A DNA stretch of 64,000 bases, from positions 62,001 to 126,000 of the forward strand of contig NZ_VDMA02000013.1 of the NCBI RefSeq assembly GCF_006334915.2. Direction: 5' to 3'. A model generated the notes under the pieces. The model did no database searches. It worked only from the letters and a program-made list of their open reading frames with translations, and was not told the origin of the DNA. Made by a program: the position numbers and the translations under genes. Numbering within the stretch: position 1 is the first letter of the stretch; every line of letters begins with the position of its first letter. Positions 17,057 through 24,872 of this stretch are shown piece by piece. The stretch is from Microbispora catharanthi. GTDB lineage: Bacteria; Actinomycetota; Actinomycetes; Streptosporangiales; Streptosporangiaceae.

Positions 17057-18739
17057 TCAGGAGACGTCGGCGGAATCGGCCGGGGCCGTCTCGGGGGTGG
17101 AGGCGCGGAACCAGCGGCAGCCATACCTGCCCATGGGGAAACGGGCCCGCCCGGAACCGGAGATCTCGACCGTGCCGTCCACCAGCAGGTCGGTCAGCAC
17201 CTTGGACGAGTCGAGCCCGTCCAGCGCGATCTCCACCTCGACCTCGGCCTCGCTGAGGTTGTGCACGGCCACGACCGTCTCGCCGTCGCAGTCGGCCCGG
17301 TGGGCGAACACGGCGTCCACGCCGGCGTCGAGCACGGTGTACTCGCCCCACGCGAACTCCGGGCAGTCGCGGTAGTGCCGGATCAGCCGGGTGATCCACA
17401 ACAGCAGCGAGTCGGGGTCGCGCTCCTGCGCGCTGACGTTGACCTTCTCGGGGCCGTAGTCCCCGGTGGGCATGGGTATCTGCACCTTCGAGGGGTCGGC
17501 GTCGCTGAAGCCGCCGTTGCGGTGCGGGGTCCACTGCATGGGTGTCCGGACGGCCTGGCGGCCCTCCAGCTCCAGGTTCTCCCCCATGCCGATCTCCTCG
17601 CCGTAGAAGAGCACCGGGGTGCCCGGCAGGGAGAACAGCAGGCTGTAGACCATCTTGATCCGGTCGACGTCGCCGCCCAGCATCGTGGGCAGGCGCCGGC
17701 GCAGACCCCGGCCGAACAGCTGCATGTTCTTGTCCGGGCCGAAGGCCGCGAAGACCTCCTCGCGCTCGGCGTCGCTCAGCTTGTCGAGCGTGAGCTCGTC
17801 GTGGTTGCGGACGAACGTCGCCCACTGGGAGTCCTTGGGGGCCTCGGGGCGCTCCCGCAGGGCGGCGGCCAGCGGGCCGGCGTCGTTGCGGGCCAGCGAC
17901 AGGTACGTCCGCTGCATGGTGATGAAGTCGAAGCACATCGTGATCTCGTCACCGAGATCGTTGCCGAAGTATCGCACCAGGTCGTCGTACGGCAGGTTCA
18001 CCTCGCCGAGGAGGATGGCGCTGCCGTCGCGGCGGCTGAGGAAGGCCCGCAGGCAGGCGAAGAACTCGTGCGGATCGGGCAGATCGCCGCTGTCGGTGAC
18101 CTGCTCGACGAGGAACGGCACGGCGTCGACCCGGAAGCCCGAAAGGCCCAGCTCCATCCAGAACCCGAGGATCCGCGAGATCTCGTCCTGCACCTCGGGG
18201 TTGGCGGTGTTCAGGTCGGGCTGGAACCGGTAGAACCGGTGGAAGTAGTACTGCTCGGTCTTCTCGTCGTACTCCCAGAGGCTGTCCTCCTTGTCGGGGA
18301 ACACGATGCCCTTGGGATCGTCGGGCTCCGGCTTGTCGGACCAGATGTACCAGTCCCGATAGCGGGAGTCCCGGCTGGAGCGCGCCTCCTTGAACCAGGG
18401 ATGTTTGTCGGAGGTGTGGTTGACCACGAGATCGGCGATGACCCTGATGCCGCGATCCCTGGCGACCCGCATGAACTCGACGAAGTCGCCGAGCGTGCCC
18501 AGGCGCGGATCGACGCTGTAGAAGTCGGTGATGTCGTAGCCGTCGTCCTTGTCCGGCGTCGGGAAGAACGGCATCAGCCAGATGCACGTCACGCCCATCC
18601 GGTCGAGATGGTCGATGCGCTGGATCGCCCCCCTGAAGTCACCGATCCCGTCGCCGTTGCCGTCGGCGAAGGTCTCGATGTCCAGGCAGTACACGACCGC
18701 GTTTTTCCACCAGAGATCGGAGGTCATGCTCAGTCTCAT
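17057..18739 (-). CDS. GH13 alpha-amylase-family enzyme (trehalose synthase-like)
   Basis: A 560-aa cytoplasmic GH13 protein starting MRLSMTSDLWWKNAVVYCLDIETFADGNGDGIGD. It has conserved regions in order: ADLVVNHTSDKH, GFRVDAVPF (nucleophile Asp), LLGEVNLP (acid/base Glu) and FVRNHDELTL (stabilising Asp), then a beta-sandwich C-domain. The tone of the sequence (FPDKEDSLWEYDE, YYFHRFYRFQPDLN) is that of the TreS/GH13_16 group, which interconvert maltose and trehalose; substrate is inferred only. No glgE, maltokinase or treYZ is adjacent. GGGAATGGTC precedes the ATG at 18739; an ATG four codons later is also possible. Confidence 0.85.
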   Translation of the reverse strand: MRLSMTSDLWWKNAVVYCLDIETFADGNGDGIGDFRGAIQRIDHLDRMGVTCIWLMPFFPTPDKDDGYDITDFYSVDPRLGTLGDFVEFMRVARDRGIRVIADLVVNHTSDKHPWFKEARSSRDSRYRDWYIWSDKPEPDDPKGIVFPDKEDSLWEYDEKTEQYYFHRFYRFQPDLNTANPEVQDEISRILGFWMELGLSGFRVDAVPFLVEQVTDSGDLPDPHEFFACLRAFLSRRDGSAILLGEVNLPYDDLVRYFGNDLGDEITMCFDFITMQRTYLSLARNDAGPLAAALRERPEAPKDSQWATFVRNHDELTLDKLSDAEREEVFAAFGPDKNMQLFGRGLRRRLPTMLGGDVDRIKMVYSLLFSLPGTPVLFYGEEIGMGENLELEGRQAVRTPMQWTPHRNGGFSDADPSKVQIPMPTGDYGPEKVNVSAQERDPDSLLLWITRLIRHYRDCPEFAWGEYTVLDAGVDAVFAHRADCDGETVVAVHNLSEAEVEVEIALDGLDSSKVLTDLLVDGTVEISGSGRARFPMGRYGCRWFRASTPETAPADSADVS

Positions 18740-18779
18740 GACCATTCCCGATGCCCGGCAAAGGAACGGCAAAACATCG

Positions 18780-18807
18780 GGCCCGCGCCGCCGGAGCGGC
18801 GCGGGCC
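18780..18807 (-). terminator. Intrinsic terminator of the cold-shock gene
   Basis: A 12-bp GC stem (GGCCCGCGCCGC and complement, CGGA loop). In minus-strand sense it is followed by CCGATGTTTTGCC, giving a short T-run. It lies between the cold-shock gene stop and the GH13 gene start. Confidence 0.7.
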
Positions 18808-18863
18808 GACGTGGTACCGCCGGCGCGGCCGGTCACGGCCGCGATGTCACCGTGCGTCACGTC

Positions 18864-19091
18864 CTAGAGCGGCGTGACCTGTTCGGCCTGCGGTCCCTTG
18901 TTGCCCTGAACGGTCACGTAGCTGACTCGCTGGTTCTGGTCCAGCGTCCGGTAACCGTTCGAAGTGATCGCCGAATAATGAACGAACACGTCAGCGGTGC
19001 CGTCGTCCGGAGCGATGAAACCGAAGCCCTTTTCGGCGTTGAACCACTTGACAGTGCCTTCAGACAACTGCTTCTCCTTCTTGGAAGCCAC
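18864..19091 (-). CDS. Cold-shock domain protein, 75 aa
   Basis: A CspA-family single-domain nucleic-acid chaperone. RNP1 is KGFGFI (about residues 21-26) and RNP2 is VFVHYSAI (about 35-42), with KWFNAEKG in front. It carries a short basic leader ([11 protein letters not shown]) before the domain and a tail ending QAEQVTPL, so it is slightly longer than the common 67-aa type. A GTG start at 19091 with GGGAAC upstream is preferred. The frame stays open to 19241, but that part reads as leader RNA. The upstream 150-190 nt is less GC-rich and could be the structured cold-responsive 5' leader known for csp mRNAs. Confidence 0.9.
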   Translation of the reverse strand: MASKKEKQLSEGTVKWFNAEKGFGFIAPDDGTADVFVHYSAITSNGYRTLDQNQRVSYVTVQGNKGPQAEQVTPL

Positions 19092-19279
19092 ACCATGTTC
19101 CCAGGTCGAGAGCATGAGGCTGCGTAGCGGATTCATCGCGCGACCGCGTGAGACGCTGGGAATGCGCGTATATCCGCCGCCGGGACGAACCCGGGTGCGC
19201 TTTTTACAAACCATGTTTTCAGGAATTGTCCACTGCGACACTCGCAGCCTGTACGGAGAGTACCCGCGATTACCCGAGG

Positions 19280-20263
19280 CTATGCCGGTGCCGCCATATA
19301 CCAGCGGGCGTGCCCGTCACCGCGCGTGAGCGAGTCGAGCCGCCGGGGCAGCTCCTGGCGGGAGAACGGGTCGCCGGAGGCGTTGCGGATATGGATGCCC
19401 ACGGCGTACATGTCCCGCACCTCCATCAGCGTGCCGTAGCCGGGCCACAGCCGCAGGTCCGAGCCGTACGCGCGGGCGAACTCGTCCACGTCGGCCGCCG
19501 ACAGGCCGAAGCGGCGCTGCCCGTGGTAGGTGTGCACCAGGTCCCACTCGCGCGGGCCGACGGCCACGCCGTCCCAGTCGCACAGCACCACGTGCCCGTC
19601 CTGGCAGCGCAGCAGGTTGTCGATCCAGGCGTCGCCGTGCAGCAGCACCGGCGGGCCGGTGTCCAGGTCGCGCCAGCGCCCGGTGAGCTCCTCGATGCGG
19701 TCGCTCAGCCAGGACCGCTGGCCGGCGGTGAGCACCTCGGCCCGATGCTCCACCGCGTGCCGCACCTCGGCGAGCGGGTCGGTGAGCGTCCGCAGGCCCA
19801 CCGGCGGCACCGGCTCGCGGTGCAGGCTGCGCAGCACCCGGCCGAGCTGCCGGGTCGTCGGGCGGCCGCGGGAGGGGACGTACCGCCAGAACGTGACCAC
19901 CCGGCCGTCGTGCACGATCGGCTGATCGGCGATCTCGTCGGCGGGCCGCACGGTCGGAAAGCCCCGGTCGGCGAGCCAGCGGGCGACCGCCACGACCACC
20001 GGCAGCCGGGTCAGCGCGTCCGGCGCGGTCGCGATCCGCACCACCATCTCCCCGCCCGCCATGTCCCCGCCCGCCATGTTCCCGCCCGCCATGTTCCCGC
20101 CCGCCATGTTCCCGCCCGCCATGTTCCCGCGCAGTTTGAAGACCGCGTTGCTGCGCAACCGCAGGAGCCGCGCGCCTCGCGCGTCCACCCCGATCTTCGC
20201 GCAGACCTCGCGCAGGACCTCGAACGCCTCCTCGGCCAGCGGTGCCGGCTCCATCGTCCTCAT
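19280..20263 (-). CDS. Aminoglycoside phosphotransferase-family kinase with N-lobe repeat
   Basis: A 327-aa APH/choline-kinase-fold protein. The catalytic loop is [12 protein letters not shown] (about residue 210) and the metal-binding DWD is in [16 protein letters not shown] (about 232). The N-lobe strand ...VFKLRG is followed by five pentapeptide repeats ([10 protein letters not shown], about residues 46-71) before MVVRIATA. These insert a flexible Gly/Met/Asn loop where the ATP-binding beta-hairpin should turn. The gene starts 7 bp after the stop of the XRE-TPR regulator, so the two form an operon. Such pairs are frequent in Streptosporangiaceae-like genomes. The substrate is unknown and antibiotic resistance should not be assumed. 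Confidence 0.82.
   Translation of the reverse strand: MRTMEPAPLAEEAFEVLREVCAKIGVDARGARLLRLRSNAVFKLRGNMAGGNMAGGNMAGGNMAGGDMAGGEMVVRIATAPDALTRLPVVVAVARWLADRGFPTVRPADEIADQPIVHDGRVVTFWRYVPSRGRPTTRQLGRVLRSLHREPVPPVGLRTLTDPLAEVRHAVEHRAEVLTAGQRSWLSDRIEELTGRWRDLDTGPPVLLHGDAWIDNLLRCQDGHVVLCDWDGVAVGPREWDLVHTYHGQRRFGLSAADVDEFARAYGSDLRLWPGYGTLMEVRDMYAVGIHIRNASGDPFSRQELPRRLDSLTRGDGHARWYMAAPA
20051..20125. repeat. Five 15-bp tandem repeats inside the phosphotransferase gene
   Basis: Five head-to-tail copies of CCCGCCCGCCATGTT (first copy ending ATGTC) at 20051-20065, 20066-20080, 20081-20095, 20096-20110 and 20111-20125. Each adds five residues in frame. The near-perfect identity implies recent expansion by slippage. 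Confidence 0.97.
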
Positions 20264-20270
20264 GGCGGTT

Positions 20271-21758
20271 TCAGGCGTTCTCGGCGTTCTCGGCGACGGG
20301 GAAGTCCGCAGCGGGGAACAGCCCGCTGAGGGCGAGCGTGGGCGACGACTCCGACAGCACCCGCCGCAGGCGCCGTACGGCGGGCAGCGCGGGGTCGGCG
20401 TCCGCCAGCAGGGCCCTGGCCCGGGTGACGACGATCGAGGTGCGGTGTTCCGCGGGCACCTGGCGCAGCGCGTCCGCGGCGATCCTGCACGCCTCCTCGT
20501 GGTCGCCGTGCCTGGCCAGGTGGCTCGCCTGGTCGAGCAGGATCAGCGCCGGGTCGATGGTCTGGAAACCCGGGGGGAACCCGTCGATGCCCTGCACCTG
20601 CAGGGCGTCCCCCAGCTCGATCAGCGTGCCGGTGCGGTAGAACTTCATCCGCTTCTCGGTGAAGACGAAGGCCAGGTCGTCCTGGCTGATGCCGCGCATG
20701 CGGGCGAAGATCTGCTCCGCCTCGGCAAGCGCGATCCTGGCGGCCTTGCCGTCCCCCATCCTGGCCAGCGCGCGCGCCTCGGCCGCCGCCGCGAGCGCCG
20801 CCGGCGAGCTGGGGGCCGAGCCGGCCAGCATCCGCGCCTCGCGGGCCAGCCGCACGGTCTCGTTCAGGTCGCCGTAGTAGTAGAGGAGCATGGTCTGCTG
20901 GGCCCGCACGAGCGCCCGCAGCCGCAGGTCGCCCACGTCGTCGGAGGCGGCGCGGGCGGTGCCGTACCAGGCGTGGGCCTGGCGGGTGTCGCCCAGCTTC
21001 ATCAGCGCGTCGGCGGCGAGCAGGGTGAGCATCGTGGTCGCGGTGAGCAGGCGGCGCTGCACCGACGACGGCTGGCGGACCGCGCTCAGCCGGCGCACAT
21101 CGGAGATCTCCAGCATGACCCGGCAGAGCATCGGCGTCGGCGGGGTCGTCATGTACTCCCTGCGGTAGCGCAGCACCTGCTCGTCCAGCCGGTCGAGCTG
21201 GTCCTCGCTCACCGTGCCCCCGGCCAGCGTGCGATCGAGGTCGTGGCGCAGGCCCTCGACCTCCGCGAAGAACCGGCCGCTCGGCGTGCCCATCAGCATC
21301 GCCTGGTGGAACAGCGCCCGGCGCTCCGCGTCGTCGGCGGCCGGGTCCTCGGCCCGGGCCTGCTCAGCGGTCTGGCCCGGGCCCACCACGACGATCTTCT
21401 GCCCGCCCTGGTCCTCGCAGTAGTCGGCGGCCAGGCCGAGCCGTACGGCGTTGGCCCGGTAGAGCCGGGCCAGCAGGTCGATGGTCTGGGGACGCGGGCG
21501 TGCCCGATTGTTCTCCCAGGCGTTCAGCAAATCGATGCTCGCGCGCGGGTGGCCGAGGTTCTGCTGCTCGCACAGGTGCTCCAGCTCCTCGATCGCCTGC
21601 CGGGCCGACCACCCGCGGCCGAGCCTGTGGGCCTTCAGCAGGCTGACGCCGCAGCACCCGTGGATCGCCTGGACGGTCTGCCAGAGCGTCCACTGCCGCA
21701 CCTGTGCCTGTTCGCGCCAGCGACGCGCGCAAGCGGGTGAGTGCTCTCCGCGGGCCAT
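20271..21758 (-). CDS. XRE-type HTH regulator with TPR-like C-terminal region
   Basis: 495 aa. The N-terminal 90 residues contain an HTH (AQVRQWTLWQTVQAIHGCCGVSLLKAHRLGRG and IDLLNAWENNRARPRPQTIDLLARLYR). The remaining about 370 residues are Ala/Leu/Arg-rich helical hairpins like TPR units (DALMKLGDTRQAHAWYGTARAASD; EARALARMGDGKAARIALAEAE). This architecture is common in Streptomyces-like actinomycetes and usually of unknown ligand. The ATG at 21758 has GGAGGG upstream. It is transcribed away from a 95-aa protein gene and co-transcribed with the phosphotransferase. A 7-bp inverted repeat in the divergent region could be its operator. Confidence 0.8.
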   Translation of the reverse strand: MARGEHSPACARRWREQAQVRQWTLWQTVQAIHGCCGVSLLKAHRLGRGWSARQAIEELEHLCEQQNLGHPRASIDLLNAWENNRARPRPQTIDLLARLYRANAVRLGLAADYCEDQGGQKIVVVGPGQTAEQARAEDPAADDAERRALFHQAMLMGTPSGRFFAEVEGLRHDLDRTLAGGTVSEDQLDRLDEQVLRYRREYMTTPPTPMLCRVMLEISDVRRLSAVRQPSSVQRRLLTATTMLTLLAADALMKLGDTRQAHAWYGTARAASDDVGDLRLRALVRAQQTMLLYYYGDLNETVRLAREARMLAGSAPSSPAALAAAAEARALARMGDGKAARIALAEAEQIFARMRGISQDDLAFVFTEKRMKFYRTGTLIELGDALQVQGIDGFPPGFQTIDPALILLDQASHLARHGDHEEACRIAADALRQVPAEHRTSIVVTRARALLADADPALPAVRRLRRVLSESSPTLALSGLFPAADFPVAENAENA

Positions 21759-21788
21759 GTGCACGCCCTCCACTGGTGAAGCGGTCCC

Positions 21789-21817
21789 CGTTTACGGTTG
21801 TTTCCCCAAGGTAAACG
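21789..21817. promoter_or_regulatory. Inverted repeat CGTTTAC-N15-GTAAACG
   Basis: Perfect 7-bp arms (21789-21795 and 21811-21817) just upstream of the XRE gene in the 238-bp divergent region. A second perfect palindrome, GTTCGCGAAC, lies at 21855-21864. Both are candidate autoregulatory sites for the XRE protein. Nothing else is evident between 21759 and 21996. Confidence 0.45.
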
Positions 21818-21996
21818 CGCAGGCACGCAACGCCCGAGACTGTTATGCCTTCGTGTTCGCGAACCCGCGTGTGTTCCACGGAATCCCGGTGAGTTCCCTG
21901 GTTATTGCACGGTTTCGGGGAATCGGGGCGATTGCCGGTGGGTCGTTGCGGGTTCACCCTTTCCGGTGATAGGTCCTGACGTTCCGGAGGCTGACC

Positions 21997-22284
21997 ATGA
22001 CGACGGTAGACCGCAGCGAGGCGATGGACCACCTGGAGCGGCTCGCCGCGCAGCTCGAGGCCCACTCCTTCCAGGTACGCCTGACCGCGCCGGCAGGCCT
22101 CTATCCCCGTCTGCGCGTCATCAACCCCATGGAGCCCACGATGGCCGAGGACGTGCTCGCGTCCAACGCCAGCGACGGCGAGTGGTGGTACTGGCTGTCC
22201 TGGGCCGGCCGGATCGGGCACGCCTCCGACGTGGTCACCGCCGCCGAACGCATCGCCAGCGTCCTCCACGTGATCCGTCGCTGA
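21997..22284 (+). CDS. Conserved-type small protein, 95 aa, divergent from XRE gene
   Basis: A soluble 95-residue protein (MTTVDRSEAMDHLERLAAQLEAHSFQVRLTAPAG...). It has an amphipathic first helix and a Trp-rich segment DGEWWYWLSWAGRIGHASDV, then a C-terminal helix. GGAGG precedes the ATG. Short Trp-rich proteins of this kind often sit beside XRE-TPR regulators in actinomycetes. The function is unknown. It ends 6 bp before the convergent DUF427 gene. Confidence 0.75.
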   Translation: MTTVDRSEAMDHLERLAAQLEAHSFQVRLTAPAGLYPRLRVINPMEPTMAEDVLASNASDGEWWYWLSWAGRIGHASDVVTAAERIASVLHVIRR

Positions 22285-22290
22285 GTCAGG

Positions 22291-23034
22291 TCAGGCGAAC
22301 TTGGACTCGGGGCGGTCCTGGAGGACGCCGTCGATGTACACGTCCACCTTCTCGTCGTAGAAGGCGACCAGCCCGGCGATCTTCTGCGACTCCGGGAGCG
22401 GCGTGGGATAGGACCAGACGAGGTCCTTGCCGGACTCGTCATCGCCGACCGACCAGTACACCGCGCGGCCCTTGTACGGGCAGTGCGTCACGGTCTCGGA
22501 CGGGCGCAGCAGGTCCAGCCGCACGTCGGTCTTCGGCAGGTAGTAGCGCGGCGGCAGGCCGGTCTCGAACAGGATGCGCGGGCTGCGCGAGTCGGCGACC
22601 GTCACGCCGCCCACCTCCACGCGGACATGACGCGAGCTGGCCAGGACGTCCACCCGCGTGTACGGGTCGCGGGCGTGGACGAAGACCTCCTCGTCCTCCT
22701 CGAACCAGTTGTCCATCGCGTTCCAGTCGAAGCGGACGTGGCCCCGGATCTGATCCAGCGGCGCGTCGTCCCCGTACACCAGGGCGGCGCCCGCCCGGCC
22801 GGCGACGTCGTGGACCGCCGCGTCTCCCCTGCTGGGCGAGTGCCGCGTCTCCCCTGTGGCCTTCAGCTCCTCCACGCGGACGTCGTCCGCCGGGAAGTAG
22901 TACGTCGGGTAGTAGGGGACCTCCCAGACCAGCAGGGCCCGGGTGGTGTCGGCCACCGCCCGGCCCTCGACGTAGACACGCACGCGCTTGGCCGTCGTCT
23001 CCACCCGGACGCGGCCCCGTTTCGTCTGCTCCAT
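22291..23034 (-). CDS. Tandem DUF427 protein
   Basis: 247 aa with two copies of the DUF427 fold. First copy: VRVYVEGRAVADTTRALLVWEVPYYPTYYFP to VHDVAGRAG, about residues 12-125. Second copy: VRVEVGGVTVADSRSPRILFETGLPPRYYLP to LVAFYDEKVDVYIDG, about 135-238. Each has the strand pattern R-V-x-V-x-G-x-x-V-A-D-(S/T)-x-R and a PYYP/PRYYLP turn. The C-terminal copy keeps the TxCPYKG and YPxP segments typical of the family. Function is unknown. It is transcribed divergently from the CysRS-like gene. Confidence 0.85.
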   Translation of the reverse strand: MEQTKRGRVRVETTAKRVRVYVEGRAVADTTRALLVWEVPYYPTYYFPADDVRVEELKATGETRHSPSRGDAAVHDVAGRAGAALVYGDDAPLDQIRGHVRFDWNAMDNWFEEDEEVFVHARDPYTRVDVLASSRHVRVEVGGVTVADSRSPRILFETGLPPRYYLPKTDVRLDLLRPSETVTHCPYKGRAVYWSVGDDESGKDLVWSYPTPLPESQKIAGLVAFYDEKVDVYIDGVLQDRPESKFA

Positions 23035-23147
23035 GCCTGCGCCAACCAGCGGGCGGATCGCCCTTATTCCCCGGCCTCACAATCGCCATTTCCCGGTGTG
23101 CGGGGCGGGGTCGGCCCGCGCTATCGACAGCGAGCGGATAAGTCGCT

Positions 23148-23160
23148 TACCCTCGGCTAG
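23148..23160 (+). promoter_or_regulatory. Probable leaderless promoter of the CysRS-like gene
   Basis: TACCCT (23148-23153) is a plausible -10 box 7 bp before the GTG start, and no Shine-Dalgarno is present (the start follows an in-frame TAG directly). This suggests transcription starts at or next to the GTG. The -35 region is not evident. Confidence 0.35.
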
Positions 23161-24516
23161 GTGGGTCTTCGCCTTTACGATACGCATGGCCGCGCCGTCC
23201 GCGATTTCGCCCCCCGAATTCCCGGAACGGTGTCGATTTATCTCTGCGGTCCCACCGTCGTCGTTCCGCCGCATCTGGGACAGCTCAGGTCGCAGGTGAA
23301 TTTCGACATCCTGCACCGCTGGCTGAAAAGCAGCGGATACGAGGTCCTGCTCTGCCGGAACGTCACCGACATCGAGGACAAGATAATTCACCGGGCCATT
23401 TCCGAGGGAGTTCCGTGGTGGCGGATCACCGATCCCGTCCACCGCGCCTTCGTCCGCACGTACACCGCCCTGGGATGCCTTCCGCCCAGCGTGGAACCGT
23501 GGGCGACGGGACACATCCCGGAGATGGTCGAGATGGTGGAGCAGCTCGTCGCATCCGGGCACGCCTACGAGTCCGACGGCAACGTCTATTTCTCGGTCGG
23601 CTCCTACCCGCATTACGGGTCCCTCTCCCGGCAGCAGGCCAGGCATCTGCGAGCGGCCGAGGAAAACGAGCACGGAAAGCGCGATCCGCGCGATTTCGCG
23701 CTGTGGAAGAGCGCCAAACCCGGCGAGCCGGTGTGGAACTCCCCCTGGGGCGAGGGGCGCCCGGGGTGGCATCTGGAATGTTCCGCGATGGCCCGCCGAT
23801 ATCTGGGCGCCGAATTCGACATCCACGGCGGCGGAGCCAATCTGATATTTCCGCACCACGAGAACGAGATGGCCCAGTCGCGGGCCGCCGGGGATTCGTT
23901 CGCACGCTTCTGGCTGCACAACGGGCCGGTGACGCACCGGGGCGAGAAGATACGCAAACATCTCCGCAATCCGCTGGCCGTCCCGGCCCTGCTCGACCGC
24001 GTACGGCCGGCCGAACTCCGCTATTACCTGGCGGCGGCCCATTACCGGTCGCCGGTGGAATTCAGCCCCGACGCCCTGGACGAGGCGGCGGCGGCCTACC
24101 GGAGGGTCGAGAGGTTCGTGCTGCGGGTGGCCTCCGACGCCGCCGCATCCCTTCCCCCGCAGTTCAGCGAGGCCATGGACAACGACCTGAACGTGCCTCA
24201 GGCCCTCGCGGCCGTCCACGGCGCGGTGGCCGAAGGCAACGCCGCACTGGCGTCCGGAGATCGCCGGCGGGCGGCCGGGAAATGCCGATCGGTCCGGGCC
24301 ATGCTGAATGTGCTCGGCCTCGATCCGCTCAGCGACACCTGGCATCGGGAAACGCATCTGCAGGAAGTCGCGGGGGCCGTACTCCGGGTGGTGCGTAATC
24401 TCGCCGCCGCCAGTGCCCGGCAGGGAGATCACGAACGCGCGCGGATCATGGAGCAGCACATCGAGAGGGCGCTCGCTAAACGGCGCCAAATCGAGCATGC
24501 CGCGCTTATCAGATAG
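23161..24516 (+). CDS. Cysteinyl-tRNA synthetase paralogue with degenerate HIGH and KMSKS motifs
   Basis: A 451-aa class I synthetase-like protein close in layout to CysRS. All four zinc/cysteine-recognition ligands are kept: Cys29 (CGPT), Cys207 (WHLECSAM), His232 and Glu236 (PHHENE). The [21 protein letters not shown] block and C-terminal helical part ([13 protein letters not shown]) are also CysRS-like. The two ATP-binding signatures are altered: HIGH reads HLGQ (38-41) and KMSKS reads KIRKH (263-267). It is not MshC, which keeps KMSKS and lacks the C-terminal part. Codon use is less GC-rich than its neighbours, suggesting transfer or relaxed selection. Possible roles: cysteine-activating ligase on a non-tRNA acceptor, regulator, or decaying duplicate. 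Confidence 0.85.
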   Translation: MGLRLYDTHGRAVRDFAPRIPGTVSIYLCGPTVVVPPHLGQLRSQVNFDILHRWLKSSGYEVLLCRNVTDIEDKIIHRAISEGVPWWRITDPVHRAFVRTYTALGCLPPSVEPWATGHIPEMVEMVEQLVASGHAYESDGNVYFSVGSYPHYGSLSRQQARHLRAAEENEHGKRDPRDFALWKSAKPGEPVWNSPWGEGRPGWHLECSAMARRYLGAEFDIHGGGANLIFPHHENEMAQSRAAGDSFARFWLHNGPVTHRGEKIRKHLRNPLAVPALLDRVRPAELRYYLAAAHYRSPVEFSPDALDEAAAAYRRVERFVLRVASDAAASLPPQFSEAMDNDLNVPQALAAVHGAVAEGNAALASGDRRRAAGKCRSVRAMLNVLGLDPLSDTWHRETHLQEVAGAVLRVVRNLAAASARQGDHERARIMEQHIERALAKRRQIEHAALIR

Positions 24517-24746
24517 ATCTTGACGCCCGGCCCGGAGTGAACGCTCACATCCCGGCGGGGTCCGGCCTCTCTGGGCACGGACACGACCACGGCGTGCGAG
24601 CAGCCCCGACGGGCAGTCTGCGACGCGGGGGTGACCGACGGGCGCACGTTACAAGAACAAGAACTGACGCGCGGAGGATAATTTCGGCCAATTCATGGGA
24701 ATCATGACGGCACCAGCTGACGGACACCGCCGAAAGGAGGGCCCCG
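24517..24746. other. 230-bp intergenic region upstream of the sORF
   Basis: It holds no convincing gene. A less GC-rich stretch (about 24646-24700, with GAGGATAATTTCGG) could carry a promoter for the following short ORF. The AAAGGAGG before that ORF is at 24733-24740. Confidence 0.5.
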
Positions 24747-24842
24747 ATGAAGAAGGTGCAGATCGTGCCGCGACCGCGGCCACCGAGAACTCCCGCTCCG
24801 ATGGACCTGCGCACCCCCTCGGGAAGGGTCCTCCCCTACTAG
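24747..24842 (+). CDS. 31-aa Arg/Pro-rich peptide with a strong ribosome binding site
   Basis: The ORF begins MKKVQIVPRPRPPRT and ends RTPSGRVLPY, 31 residues and pI very basic, with six Arg and eight Pro. The AAAGGAGG seven bases before the ATG is among the best Shine-Dalgarno sequences in the window, which argues for translation. It sits between the CysRS-like gene and the convergent GT4 gene. It has no signal peptide or hydrophobic helix. It may be a leader or regulatory peptide, a modified-peptide precursor, or a small RNA- or protein-binding peptide. No family is recognised. Confidence 0.45.
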   Translation: MKKVQIVPRPRPPRTPAPMDLRTPSGRVLPY

Positions 24843-24872
24843 ACCCCGCTTCTTGGACCCCGGTGGCCCGGA

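Noticed and set aside
19280..20263. Aminoglycoside resistance gene
   Set aside because: Only the general APH/choline-kinase fold is visible. Context (XRE-TPR operon) is not that of a resistance gene.
23161..24516. MshC (mycothiol ligase) as identity of the CysRS-like gene
   Set aside because: MshC keeps KMSKS and has a shorter C-terminus. This protein follows the CysRS layout including the C-terminal helical part.
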